37,374 nt of DNA. Source: Acidobacteriota bacterium (lineage in GTDB: Bacteria; Acidobacteriota; Vicinamibacteria; Vicinamibacterales; CAVVIG01). The position numbers and the translations under genes are program-made. The notes under the pieces are model-generated. The model was not told the origin of the DNA, did not search any database, and saw only the letters and a list, made by a program, of their open reading frames with translations. Numbering within the stretch: the stretch's first letter is position 1; each line of letters opens with the position of its first letter. Of this stretch, positions 15,927 to 24,263 are shown piece by piece. The DNA lies in the NCBI GenBank assembly GCA_023265105.1, contig JAHFUJ010000002.1, positions 16,877-54,250 of the forward strand, given 5' to 3'.

Positions 15927-17723
15927 ATGAGCCTCATTCCGGAAACGGCGCTCCCCGATTCGTTCCCTCCCTACGAGGCGTTCCGGCAGCACTTCGGCTT
16001 CGTGCCGGCAATCTTTCGCGCCCAGAGTCTGCTTCCCCGAGTCATCGAGGCTGAAGCGCAGATGGCCGGCGCGGTCCTGCTGGCGCCTGGCGCCCTGACG
16101 CGCGTTCAGAAGGAAACCATCCTTCTGACGCTGGCATCGCGTCATGCCAACGCGTACTGCGTGACCGCTCATCGCCACTTTCTTGGCGGGCTTGGTGTTC
16201 CGCCGCACCAGCTGGATGTACTGGCGCGCGACTACCACGACGCTGGCCTCTCTTCGGCGGACGTGGCGCTCCTGGATTTCGCGCTCAAGCTGGGAAGCGA
16301 GCCGAACTTCATACACGGAGGCGAGATCGAGGCGCTGCGCGCCAACGGGTTGACCGACGAGCAGATACTGGAAGCCGTCCTGATGACGGCCTTGACGAAT
16401 TTCCTGTGCACACTCTCGGCCGGCCTCGACGTGGCGCCAGATTTCGAGTTATCGCCGATTCGTTGCTCAATCCAAAGTCCGCCGGCGACGCTCGCGTCCC
16501 CTCCGACCGTGGCGACGAAAGGTCCGTACCTGCGTGCTGTAGTTCGAGACCAGAAAGAATTTCCACCGTTCGCATTCTTCCAGGAGAAATTCGGCTTCAT
16601 TCCCAACATCTTTCGAGCCCAAACCCTGCGACCCGACGTGGTCGAGGCCGAAGCGTTCACGGTTGGAACCGTGCTGCTGACCGACGACATCCTCTCCCGC
16701 GTGCGAAAGGAATTCATTCTGCTCGTCATCTCGGCCGCGAACCTCAACACCTACTGTGTCGCGGTGCATTGCGAGATGCTGCGCAACCTCGGCATACCGG
16801 CGGACGCCTCCGACCAGATCGCCGTCGATCACCGCAGCGCCGACCTGGGACAGGCCGACAAGGCGTTGCTCGATGTCGCGCTCAAGGTGGCTCGCCGATC
16901 GCCGACCTTCGGGCAGGCGGACCTGGACGGACTCCGCACCCATGGCTTTACCGACCCCCAAATCCTCGAAGCTGTGGTCATGGCCTCCCTGACCAATTTC
17001 CTTAATACGCTGCAGGTTGGCCTGGGCACCGTCACCGATTTCCACCCGCGGCGGGTCTTTGCGACCAGCGTGAATCTTTTGGAAGACCCGGCCCATCCAA
17101 TGGATCAGGGGACCGGTGGGGCCGAGCCGGCGGGCGACCCGGACACCGAGCTGGTCGCCAGAGCGAAGAGCGGTGACAGAGGCGCGTTCGAGGCACTGGT
17201 GCGAAACCATCATCGCCGGATCTACCGGACGTTGTTGGGCGTGACCGGGAACCCGCCAGATGCGGAGGACGCGACACAGACGGCGTTTCTCAAGGCATTC
17301 CAGCATCTCGGGGACTTCGAAGGACACGCGCGCTTCGGCACCTGGCTGACACGTATCGCCATCAACGAAGGTCTCGAATGCGTGCGTACGCGAAAGCCGA
17401 CGGAGAGTCTTTCGCCCGAGGACGAAGACGGAGGGCCGTTCCGCCCGCGGCTCGTGCTGGGATGGGCGGACGACCCCGAGCGGCTGTATCAGCGCGAGGA
17501 GCTCCGGGCCATGGTGGAACGCGCGGTGACCTCTCTACCCGTCCGTTATCGGATGGCCGTGCTTCTACGCGATCTGGAACAACTGTCGACCGCGGAGGCT
17601 GCGGCAGCGCTGGGATTGGGAATCCCAACCCTCAAAACTCATTTGCTTCGGGGCCGCCTGATGCTTCGCGAAGCGCTGGCTCCCCACTTCATTCCTCGAC
17701 AAGGAGCGGTGGCTCGTGTTTAG
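15927..17723 (+). CDS. Fusion: two AhpD/CMD peroxidase-like domains plus ECF sigma factor
   Basis: The product has 598 aa from ATG 15927 (TTG 15900 is also in frame). The first CMD/AhpD-like domain is about residues 10-175 and the second about 205-375; they are clearly homologous (FGFVPAIFRAQSLLPRVIEAEAQ versus FGFIPNIFRAQTLRPDVVEAEAF). AhpD enzymes use a CxxC pair, but here each site has Asn for the first Cys: N75-A-Y-C78 with H82, and N274-T-Y-C277 with H281. From about M392 an ECF sigma factor follows, with region 2 DAEDATQTAFLKAFQHLGDF and region 4 LPVRYRMAVLLRDLEQLSTAEAAAALG. One continuous frame links all three parts. The zinc anti-sigma gene overlaps its end by 8 bases. Sensing by single-Cys domains coupled to sigma activity is my inference. 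Confidence 0.88.
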   Translation: MSLIPETALPDSFPPYEAFRQHFGFVPAIFRAQSLLPRVIEAEAQMAGAVLLAPGALTRVQKETILLTLASRHANAYCVTAHRHFLGGLGVPPHQLDVLARDYHDAGLSSADVALLDFALKLGSEPNFIHGGEIEALRANGLTDEQILEAVLMTALTNFLCTLSAGLDVAPDFELSPIRCSIQSPPATLASPPTVATKGPYLRAVVRDQKEFPPFAFFQEKFGFIPNIFRAQTLRPDVVEAEAFTVGTVLLTDDILSRVRKEFILLVISAANLNTYCVAVHCEMLRNLGIPADASDQIAVDHRSADLGQADKALLDVALKVARRSPTFGQADLDGLRTHGFTDPQILEAVVMASLTNFLNTLQVGLGTVTDFHPRRVFATSVNLLEDPAHPMDQGTGGAEPAGDPDTELVARAKSGDRGAFEALVRNHHRRIYRTLLGVTGNPPDAEDATQTAFLKAFQHLGDFEGHARFGTWLTRIAINEGLECVRTRKPTESLSPEDEDGGPFRPRLVLGWADDPERLYQREELRAMVERAVTSLPVRYRMAVLLRDLEQLSTAEAAAALGLGIPTLKTHLLRGRLMLREALAPHFIPRQGAVARV

Positions 17724-17976
17724 CTGCGAAGATGTTCGGGCTGCGCTCAGCAACTATTTGGACGGCGACGTCTCGCCGGACCTTCGCCGCGAGCTGGAGC
17801 GTCACTTGAGCGAGTGCCGAACGTGCCAAGTGCTTTACGACACGACTCGGAAGACCCTGCATATCGTGACGAACGTGGGATCCTTCGACATCCCAGAAGC
17901 CGTGTCGGAACAGCTCGTCAAACGGATCATGAGCAGGCTCACCCTCCCACCGTCCGCCCCGCCGTCTCACTCCTAG
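17716..17976 (+). CDS. zf-HC2 zinc-binding anti-sigma factor
   Basis: The 86-aa product starts at GTG 17716 with AAGGAG at 17701-17706, overlapping the sigma-fusion stop by 8 bases. Its CEDVRAALSNYLDGDV, HLSECRTC pattern gives zinc ligands C4, H30, C34 and C37 (Hx3Cx2C), the ZAS anti-sigma fold. No membrane segment is present, so it is soluble. ZAS proteins hold ECF sigma factors inactive and can release them on oxidation of the zinc thiolates. Position and overlap point to the upstream fusion as its partner; the separate ECF gene at 18056 could be a second target. The tail motif EQLVKRI recurs in the anti-sigma protein at 33479. Confidence 0.88.
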   Translation: MFSCEDVRAALSNYLDGDVSPDLRRELERHLSECRTCQVLYDTTRKTLHIVTNVGSFDIPEAVSEQLVKRIMSRLTLPPSAPPSHS

Positions 17977-18055
17977 TTCAACGTCGCGCGATCGGCGCGG
18001 TGAATCTTTTCTCGCAGTCGCTCCGTCTGATTGACGAACGGCGAGGACGGCCACC

Positions 18056-18688
18056 ATGCTTGAATCTAGCGGACACGACACGTTACAGACTGACCGGCCG
18101 GACGAAGCCGCGTGGGTCTGCCTGCTGCAGGCCAGGGATGATGACGCGTTCGAACGATTGGTCAGGACCTTCGGGGGTCGAATGCTGATGGTGGCGAAAC
18201 GCTACGTGAGCAACGAGGAAGATGCGAAAGATATCGTCCAGACGGCCTACCTCAGTGCGTTTCGGGCACTGGACCAATTTGAGGGTGCGGCCCAGCTCTC
18301 GACCTGGCTTCATCGGATCGTCGTCAATACGGCGCTGATGAAGCTCCGCTCAAGACGGCGAAAGCCTGAGGAGTCGATCGAAGACTTGCTACCGACATTC
18401 CAAGAGGATGGGCATCACGTCGAGCAGTTCTCGGAGTGGGGCGCGCCGGCCGATCAACTGATGGAGCGGAAGGAAACGTGCGCGACCGTCCGAGCGTGCA
18501 TCGAGCAGCTCCCGGAAAACTACCGCGCCGTGCTCATGCTGCGGGACATCGAGGAGCTCTCCACGCAAGAGGTGGCCGAGATGCTGACGATGACACCGAC
18601 GGCAGTGAAAGTTCGTCTACACCGCGCGCGCCAAGCGCTGTCCACATTGCTCCGGAAGCAGTACGCAAAGCCGAGCGTAACCTCTTAA
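18056..18688 (+). CDS. ECF-family RNA polymerase sigma factor
   Basis: The 210-aa product starts at ATG 18056. Region 2 (AFERLVRTFGGRMLMVAKRYV, then DAKDIVQTAYLSAFRALDQF and STWLHRIVVNTALMKLR) is separated by an acidic linker from region 4 (LPENYRAVLMLRDIEELSTQEVAEMLTMTPTAVKVRLHRARQAL). It directs core polymerase to a stress or envelope promoter set. It lies 79 bases after a zinc anti-sigma gene but has no dedicated one downstream. The last 13 codons lie inside the 84-bp dispersed repeat (18648-18731), so its C-terminus LRKQYAKPSVTS appears to come from that element. Confidence 0.92.
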   Translation: MLESSGHDTLQTDRPDEAAWVCLLQARDDDAFERLVRTFGGRMLMVAKRYVSNEEDAKDIVQTAYLSAFRALDQFEGAAQLSTWLHRIVVNTALMKLRSRRRKPEESIEDLLPTFQEDGHHVEQFSEWGAPADQLMERKETCATVRACIEQLPENYRAVLMLRDIEELSTQEVAEMLTMTPTAVKVRLHRARQALSTLLRKQYAKPSVTS

Positions 18689-18731
18689 CCCGGCGTGACA
18701 TGGAACCGGCAACCTCACATGCCGGGCGATC
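18648..18731. repeat. 84-bp dispersed repeat, copy A
   Basis: It aligns without gaps to 25343-25426, with 73 of 84 positions identical by my count. Both copies run from TGCTCCGGAAG to CATGCCGGGCGATC. This copy covers the end of the ECF sigma gene and the last codons of the convergent membrane-protein gene. Confidence 0.88.
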
Positions 18732-19230
18732 TTGACCTCCAGGTCTTGAAGCCCAGAGCAGCAAAGGCGACCCCGAACATGACGCCAGAGCAGACGAAGA
18801 GGGTACTGGCGTCCCCAACGACACTCCCAATAATGCCCACGAGCGTCGAGAGCAGCAGCGTCACAGGTACCCAGGCGGGAAGCCTGTTCGCGGTCCACGC
18901 GCTGACCGCGAGAAGGATCACTCCGCACGCGGTGGCCAATGCGGCAGCAGGATACAGATCGACAGCCGAAATGATGCGACTCGCCCTCACGGCCGCGATG
19001 CCGAGAAGCGCGAGCGCGAGACCGGCAGCACCTCGTCGTCCCAGCCTCTCAGCGTTCAACGCATAAAAAGCGAGGAGTCCCAGGGCTAAACACACATCAA
19101 CCACAAGGTAGAGTGATTCACGCTGGAGATCCGAGCCAACGACGACGGGCGCGAAAGCGGCCGCCGCACGCAGTACGCCACCGGCGATAGCTGCCAGCCC
19201 TCCCGCTCGAACGAGGCTCAGTCTTGTCAT
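18715..19230 (-). CDS. Small integral membrane protein, hypothetical
   Basis: The 171-aa product starts at ATG 19230 (MTRLSLVRAGGLAAIAGGVL). About five hydrophobic helices are visible: GLAAIAGGVLRAAAAFAPVV, LYLVVDVCLALGLLAFYAL, GAAGLALALLGIAAVRA, AAALATACGVILLAVSAW and VPVTLLLSTLVGIIGSVVG, with VMFGVAFAALGF at the end. No conserved functional motif is recognised. The 3' end (RSRSPGM) lies in the 84-bp dispersed repeat, and it converges on the ECF sigma gene with 26 bases between stops. It may be transcribed with nothing else. Confidence 0.65.
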   Translation of the reverse strand: MTRLSLVRAGGLAAIAGGVLRAAAAFAPVVVGSDLQRESLYLVVDVCLALGLLAFYALNAERLGRRGAAGLALALLGIAAVRASRIISAVDLYPAAALATACGVILLAVSAWTANRLPAWVPVTLLLSTLVGIIGSVVGDASTLFVCSGVMFGVAFAALGFKTWRSRSPGM

Positions 19231-19331
19231 CCACACTCCGCAACGCCCGACAGGATGCCGAGGACATTGCGCCTGCGTCCTCACTCCTAGGTCACAACGT
19301 GTTCAAGCGTTGGTGAGCGAAGGCTCGACGG

Positions 19332-19949
19332 TCACCTCTTGGCGACGGCGAGGTCGTTTTCGACGCCGAACACGCCAGTCACTTCCCTCGCTCTCACACC
19401 TGCAACACTCTTGTCGCTTTCGCTATCGACGATTCCGAGCAGCATCGTTCGCCCGTTCTTGACGATGATATGGATCGGATACGTTCCAAAGGGTTGCATT
19501 CCCGGGAACCGGGCGAACGAGAGCGCCTCGTATCGCGCACGCATCGCACCGCCAGGGGCATACCGCGAGAGAAAATCATCGGTGTAGATGTTGTAGAAGG
19601 TTGACCATCGGATGCGGTCGTCCTGCTGTGACGCGGGCAAGACCTCGATCTTGTTGGCGACCTCTTCCACGCCAGCCACACGCCTGATGGCGGAAAGGGC
19701 GTCGGCCTTGAGATTCCCGCGGTACGCGAAGCCCCCGATGCTCACGACCCCGCGATCGACGCCAAACACCAGGAAATCGAACACGCCGTAGTACGGCAGC
19801 CGCAACAGCGCGCGTTGCACCATCAAGGCGGTCTCCTTGGTGGCCACAGACTGCGCAGGTGGCGTCGCGGCCGAAAGAACCGTAACGGCGGCGACCAGGA
19901 CCGCGGCGACTGCGCTACGAGTCGCCAGCCGGGGAATTGAAGTCTTCAT
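19332..19949 (-). CDS. Exported BON-domain protein
   Basis: The 205-aa product starts at ATG 19949, with AGAGAGGAG on the minus strand near 19957-19965 as the ribosome binding site. A signal peptide (about residues 1-33, ending near PPAQS) precedes two BON repeats: LPYYGVFDFLVFGVDRGVVSIGGFA with VAGVEEVANKIEVLP, and a second, YPIHIIVKNGRTMLLGIVDSESDK with VTGVFGVENDLAV. BON domains bind membranes or lipids in OsmY-type periplasmic proteins induced by osmotic and envelope stress. The gene is divergent from the SMP-30 gene across a 321-base spacer. Confidence 0.82.
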   Translation of the reverse strand: MKTSIPRLATRSAVAAVLVAAVTVLSAATPPAQSVATKETALMVQRALLRLPYYGVFDFLVFGVDRGVVSIGGFAYRGNLKADALSAIRRVAGVEEVANKIEVLPASQQDDRIRWSTFYNIYTDDFLSRYAPGGAMRARYEALSFARFPGMQPFGTYPIHIIVKNGRTMLLGIVDSESDKSVAGVRAREVTGVFGVENDLAVAKR

Positions 19950-20270
19950 CGTGAGCTCCTCTCTAGATCGTCGGAAGATCGTTTCTGGCCATTCGTCTGC
20001 GTGCTCTTTGATGCCGCGCATGACAAGCAGATGCATCTACTCGAGGGCGACTGCCACCCGAAACTACTCTGGCGCGCCGGAATCCAACGCACAAGCAGAC
20101 GCGAACCATGCGTCTGTGATGCCGCTGTGCGCCAGCGGCCCGAGCGAGGCGCCGGAGGGGAGCGCGGCGAAGCCGCGCCGCCGAGCGAGAGCCGTCAGCC
20201 GAAGCGCCGGGAGTGGGGCCCCGGCGCCGTGAAAGATGTGGGGCCCCGCAAGCATTGATGGAGGTGCACA
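19950..20270. promoter_or_regulatory. 321-base divergent intergenic region with GC-rich structured element
   Basis: No gene is seen here. The right half (20120-20250) is dense in hairpins: GCCGCTG/CAGCGGC at 20120-20138, GCGCGGC/GCCGCGC at 20162-20178, and a direct repeat CGAGCGAG at about 20140 and 20181. GTGGGGCCCCG appears twice, at about 20213 and 20238. It could be a regulatory RNA leader, a dispersed intergenic repeat, or both. Promoters for the two divergent genes should also lie in this region. Confidence 0.5.
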
Positions 20271-21917
20271 GTGAGATCGCGGATTCCAGCTCGTCGTTCA
20301 ATCGGCGCCGTCGCCGCCGCCGTCCTGGCTCTTGCCATTGCCGAGCTCCATGCGCAGCATGCGGTCCGGAGACCGATCGATGGCAGACCGAGCGCGGTCA
20401 TCGATTTGCGCACAACTGATGGTGTGCGGCTCGTCAAAGGACAGTGGCGATACAGCGACACCACCATCATCGAGGCCGATTTCAACGCTCCAGGCTCCGA
20501 TCTCAGGCCGTCTGGAAAGCCGATCAAGACGTACGACTACACGCCGAAGGCCGGTGCCGCCGACTTCGACGATTCCCGATGGCAGGCCATCGAACCCGCG
20601 GCGCTCGAAGCTCGAAGGTCCACCGGGAAACTCTGCTTCAACTGGTATCGAACTGCCGTGACGATCCCGGAGCGGGTCGGCACGTTTTCGACGGCCGGTT
20701 CCACCGTGGTGTTCGAAATCGTCGTGGACGACTATGCCGAAGTGTGGGTTGACGGCAAACTGCCGAAAACACTCGGCCAGACAGGCGGCGCGCTGATCAA
20801 GGGGTTCAACGCGCCCAATCGCGTGGTGATCACGAACAACGCGCAGCCAGGTCAGACCATTCAGCTGGCGATCTTCGGCGTCAACGGTCCACTGGCCGAT
20901 CCACCGTCGAACTTCATTTGGGTCCGCTCGGCGACGCTGGATTTCTTCAAACCCGGCGCGACCACTGGACCGACAACACCCGCGCAAGTCACGCGGCTTG
21001 ATCCCGCGCTCGACGCGATCGTTCCGCCTGACGCGAAAATCGAGAAGCTCGCCGAAGGATTCCTTTTCACCGAGGGCCCGATCTGGATGCCCGACGGCTA
21101 CCTGCTGTTCAGCGATCCAAACAGCAACACCATCTATCGCTGGTCAGACAATGACGGCTTGTCGGTCTTCCGAACCAAGAGTGGATACACAGGGGTCGAT
21201 GTCGGCGAGTACGGCCAGCCCGGCTCGAACGGGCTGACGCTGGACCGGGACGGCCGGCTGACAATCGACGAGCACGGTAACCGACGGGTCACGCGGCTCG
21301 AAAAAAATGGCTCGCTGACCGTCTTGGCTGACCGCTACGACGGCAAGCGGCTGAACAGCCCGAACGACCTCGTGTACAAGTCGGACGGATCGCTGTACTT
21401 CACGGACCCGCCGTTTGGTCTGCCGAAATTCTTCGACGATCCACGGAAGGAAACGCCGTACAGCGGCGTGTATCGGTGGTTCGATGGGAAGGTGCAACTG
21501 CTCACCACGGATGTCACCGGACCGAACGGCCTGGCCTTCTCACCCGACGAGAGGTATTTCTACCTCGGGAACTGGGATGAGAAGAAGAAGATCGTGATGC
21601 GGTACGAGGTGAAACCGGACGGCACGCTGGCAAACGGCCGGGTGTTCTTCGATATGACGAGCGCACCAGGAGAAGACGCCCTCGACGGGTTGAAAGTCGA
21701 TCGGCAGGGGAACGTCTACGTGTCCGGACCCGGCGGCCTCTGGATTCTGTCGCCGACTGGAAAGCACCTCGGAACGATCGTCGGCCCCGAACACCCGCAC
21801 AATTTTGCGTGGGGCGACGCCGATGGCCGGACGCTCTATCTGACTGCGCAAACCGGACTGTATAGGATTCGACTGGGCATCCCGGGCACCCGTCCGTTGA
21901 CGGTTGCGACGCACTAA
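20271..21917 (+). CDS. SMP-30/gluconolactonase-like protein with N-terminal jelly-roll-like domain
   Basis: The 548-aa product starts at GTG 20271 with GGAGG at 20260-20264. A signal peptide ends near LHAQH (about residue 29). Residues about 40-235 resemble the galactose-binding jelly roll of glycosidases (WYRTAVTIPERVG, VFEIVVDDYAEVWVDGK). The SMP-30 beta-propeller follows, with metal ligand candidate E268 in TEGPIWMPDGYLLF, then LNSPNDLVYKSDGSLYFTDP, GPNGLAFSPDERYFY and DGLKVDRQGNVYVSG. SMP-30 enzymes hydrolyse sugar lactones; the fused binding domain suggests an exported enzyme on polysaccharide- or glycoside-linked substrates. A remnant of a second copy's tail is at 24183-24227. Confidence 0.85.
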   Translation: MRSRIPARRSIGAVAAAVLALAIAELHAQHAVRRPIDGRPSAVIDLRTTDGVRLVKGQWRYSDTTIIEADFNAPGSDLRPSGKPIKTYDYTPKAGAADFDDSRWQAIEPAALEARRSTGKLCFNWYRTAVTIPERVGTFSTAGSTVVFEIVVDDYAEVWVDGKLPKTLGQTGGALIKGFNAPNRVVITNNAQPGQTIQLAIFGVNGPLADPPSNFIWVRSATLDFFKPGATTGPTTPAQVTRLDPALDAIVPPDAKIEKLAEGFLFTEGPIWMPDGYLLFSDPNSNTIYRWSDNDGLSVFRTKSGYTGVDVGEYGQPGSNGLTLDRDGRLTIDEHGNRRVTRLEKNGSLTVLADRYDGKRLNSPNDLVYKSDGSLYFTDPPFGLPKFFDDPRKETPYSGVYRWFDGKVQLLTTDVTGPNGLAFSPDERYFYLGNWDEKKKIVMRYEVKPDGTLANGRVFFDMTSAPGEDALDGLKVDRQGNVYVSGPGGLWILSPTGKHLGTIVGPEHPHNFAWGDADGRTLYLTAQTGLYRIRLGIPGTRPLTVATH

Positions 21918-21963
21918 CCAGCACCGATCACCCACGAAGGACATCAAGGAGTGGCTTTTCCGT

Positions 21964-22851
21964 ATGACTCGCGGCGGCTTGAGCATCCAACCGACATCGA
22001 AGGTTCAATCGAGTACCGCAGGGATGCCTGACGAAAATCGAGGCGCCGCCGGGAGGCGGGTCCTACCGCATACCATCATGTGCAGCGAGGTATGGGGTGC
22101 GAACGGCAATGTCGCCCACGCGGTGGAGCTCCCGGGCCTCCTGGGTTGGGTGTACTCGGCGCCGATCGAGCTTGGTCAGAATGGGGGCGATATCCACTAT
22201 CTGTCAGTCTGTGACCACGGTCTGCTCTGTCGGGTCGCGCTTGCCGATGTCAGCGGACACGGCCGCGCAGTCAGCTCGGTGGCCGAGCGCCTGCTCAGCC
22301 TGATGCGACGACACGTTAACCGGATCGAACAGCGAGAATTTCTGCACGAGCTGAGCGATTCGCTTCACAAAATGAACAGCGCAAAAGATATGACGTTTGC
22401 GACCGCGCTGGTTCTGGGGTTCGATTCGAGATCGGGCGAGCTCGTGTTCACCAACGCCGGCCATCCGCCACCGCTCTGGTATCGCGCGGACAAAACTTGC
22501 TGGGGGTGGTTGCAGCAGACCACCTCCGATACCCGTGACGGGCTCCCGCTCGGCATGGATTTCTTCGGGAGCAGTTATGCGGACACTGTCGTCGAGCTCG
22601 GTGTGGGTGACCTGCTGATTTGCTATACGGACGGTCTCTCCGAAGCGGTTGATGCCACTGGACACGAGCTTGGCGGGGACGGGTTAATCGACCTGGCCCG
22701 CACGCTGCCTGTGGAGTCCCCCATGGCAGCCGGTGCGACGTTGCTCGGCCTCGTGGATGCGTTCCGACGAGGTGAGGCTGCCCTCGACGATGAAACGCTG
22801 GTCGTTCTCCAGCGGCCTCGTCTCACGGCCGATCTCTCGGCACATTCGTAG
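21964..22851 (+). CDS. SpoIIE/PP2C-family serine/threonine phosphatase
   Basis: The 295-aa product is taken from ATG 21964; ATG 22024 is an alternative start. The catalytic domain has GGDIHYLSVCDHGLLCRVALADVSGHG (metal Asp D95 in ADVSGHG), FATALVLGFDSRSGELVFTNAGHPPPLWY and the closing CYTDGLSEA and DDETLVVLQ motifs. This is the RsbU/SpoIIE type, which dephosphorylates anti-anti-sigma (STAS) proteins in partner-switching regulation. No sensor domain is fused, and no STAS or kinase gene is adjacent. It starts about 46 bases after the SMP-30 stop and may be co-transcribed with it. Confidence 0.88.
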   Translation: MTRGGLSIQPTSKVQSSTAGMPDENRGAAGRRVLPHTIMCSEVWGANGNVAHAVELPGLLGWVYSAPIELGQNGGDIHYLSVCDHGLLCRVALADVSGHGRAVSSVAERLLSLMRRHVNRIEQREFLHELSDSLHKMNSAKDMTFATALVLGFDSRSGELVFTNAGHPPPLWYRADKTCWGWLQQTTSDTRDGLPLGMDFFGSSYADTVVELGVGDLLICYTDGLSEAVDATGHELGGDGLIDLARTLPVESPMAAGATLLGLVDAFRRGEAALDDETLVVLQRPRLTADLSAHS

Positions 22852-22948
22852 GTAGGCAGGCACGCTCGTCATGTTCTTCGAGGACCGCATTTCGCGGCTC
22901 GGCGAAGCAGCGATCCTCTTTACGCTGAGGCGACCCTGAACCCTGCGA

Positions 22949-24085
22949 TCATCGTGGCCCCAGCACAGTGAGCGCCAGGGTCGCAGGCCGACGGGGTTCG
23001 TCCGCATAGATGGCCGTGAACTCACCGCCGCGGATCTCGAGGGCCGACGCCCGGCCACCGGGGAAGAAGCTTCCGCCCAGCATGCCTGTATCTACCTGAA
23101 GGACGCGGCCCCCAAACCGCGCTGCAATTCGTCCGTTCGGCGCAACCGTATGGCCGATGACGGCTGCGCGCGCCTCGAGGCCGGACAGAATGGACATCAC
23201 CGCGGGCAGAAAGGCCTCTTCGGGCTCCTGCGTGAGACCGCGGTACCACAACGGGCCGACTTCACTCGTCACCAGCAGGGAAGCCGGATCTCGGACCGCC
23301 GCCCGGCTCGCCGCCAACTCGAGGCGAACCGTGTCGTTCATCTGATCACACCGCAGCGACGCCGCGGACGGACTGACACCGCCGTGGAGGTACAGCACGT
23401 CGTTGATCTTGACGAGGACGTGATGGTTTCGGAGCCAGCGTCCGTACTCGCCGTCGGTCCCGAACGCCTGCTGCATCTCGATGGAGCCGAGTGGGACCTC
23501 GTGAAAGAACTGCGCCCTGAACGCGGCCTCCTCGTGAGGGCGGCCGGCCGCTTTCGCCTCGCGGCTCGCTTCGGCCGCCACGACACCGAAGGCGCGTTCA
23601 CGAATCTCCTCCGACGATCCGGTCTGAAAGGCCGCGTACTCTCCGGCGCTGACGTATCGCCAATCGTCGAGCATGCGCATGACTTCGTGGTTGCCGAGCA
23701 GCGCAAACACGCGGCCGCCGGCCTGGGCCGCTTCCCGCTCGAGCCGCCTCAGAAGATCCAGCGCCCGCCTCGAGTCGGACCCGCGATCCAGGACGTCACC
23801 GGTCTGTACCAGAATCGCGCGGCCACCGATCCAGCGGTCGCGCCCGTCGATGAGGGCCGCAGCGCGAAGGATCGCGGCGAACTGTGCATAAGCGCCGTGG
23901 ACGTCGCCTACCGCGACGACCCGTTCGCTGGTCCTCACGTCGCAGGGCGACATGCCACCGGGCTGCGCCAGCGCGCGCTCGTCGAGCGCGAGAGCGGCAA
24001 GGCCCAAGGCCAGGGCCGCTCGGGTGGCCGCGCCACGCGAACGTTTCGAGTAGCGAGAAGACATGGCGACTGCCGCGTTGGGCAT
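22949..24085 (-). CDS. Calcineurin-like metallophosphoesterase, exported
   Basis: The product has 378 aa from ATG 24085 (ATG 24064 is an alternative; neither has a strong ribosome binding site). A hydrophobic export segment lies at about residues 22-40. The metal-site motifs are in order: GDVHG (60-64), TGDVLDRG (94-101), LLGNHEVMR (about 128-136), then VLYLHGGVSPS and VIGHTVAPNG. These match Shelphs/ApaH-type protein phosphatases with two metal ions. It would act in the periplasm on phosphoproteins or nucleotides. The gene lies between the SMP-30/PP2C pair and a remnant of a second SMP-30 gene. Confidence 0.85.
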   Translation of the reverse strand: MPNAAVAMSSRYSKRSRGAATRAALALGLAALALDERALAQPGGMSPCDVRTSERVVAVGDVHGAYAQFAAILRAAALIDGRDRWIGGRAILVQTGDVLDRGSDSRRALDLLRRLEREAAQAGGRVFALLGNHEVMRMLDDWRYVSAGEYAAFQTGSSEEIRERAFGVVAAEASREAKAAGRPHEEAAFRAQFFHEVPLGSIEMQQAFGTDGEYGRWLRNHHVLVKINDVLYLHGGVSPSAASLRCDQMNDTVRLELAASRAAVRDPASLLVTSEVGPLWYRGLTQEPEEAFLPAVMSILSGLEARAAVIGHTVAPNGRIAARFGGRVLQVDTGMLGGSFFPGGRASALEIRGGEFTAIYADEPRRPATLALTVLGPR

Positions 24086-24182
24086 CGGAGGTCGCGGACC
24101 CTTGTCCGCATCCGTCAGATGCCAAATCGCCGGAACAGGTAACGGCCAGCGCCGCCCTTCCCGTCAACGGGCAATCACATGA

Positions 24183-24227
24183 CGGGGCATCACGGGCACC
24201 CGTCCGTTCACGGATCCGACCCACTGA
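24183..24227 (+). pseudogene. 3' tail remnant of a second SMP-30 gene
   Basis: The codons read GITGTRPFTDPTH then TGA. The intact SMP-30 gene ends GIPGTRPLTVATH then TAA at 21915. Similarity extends upstream to about 24181 and downstream about 25 bases past both stops (GATCA.CCACGAA). Nothing further upstream aligns, so only the tail of the paralogue is left. Confidence 0.7.
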
Positions 24228-24263
24228 CTCGCCCCACGATCAACCACGAACTATTCCTGCACG

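Noticed and set aside
23150-24142. Plus-strand 330-codon frame across the metallophosphatase gene
   Set aside because: It is the antisense of a gene with all metal-site motifs in order; Arg-rich shadow.
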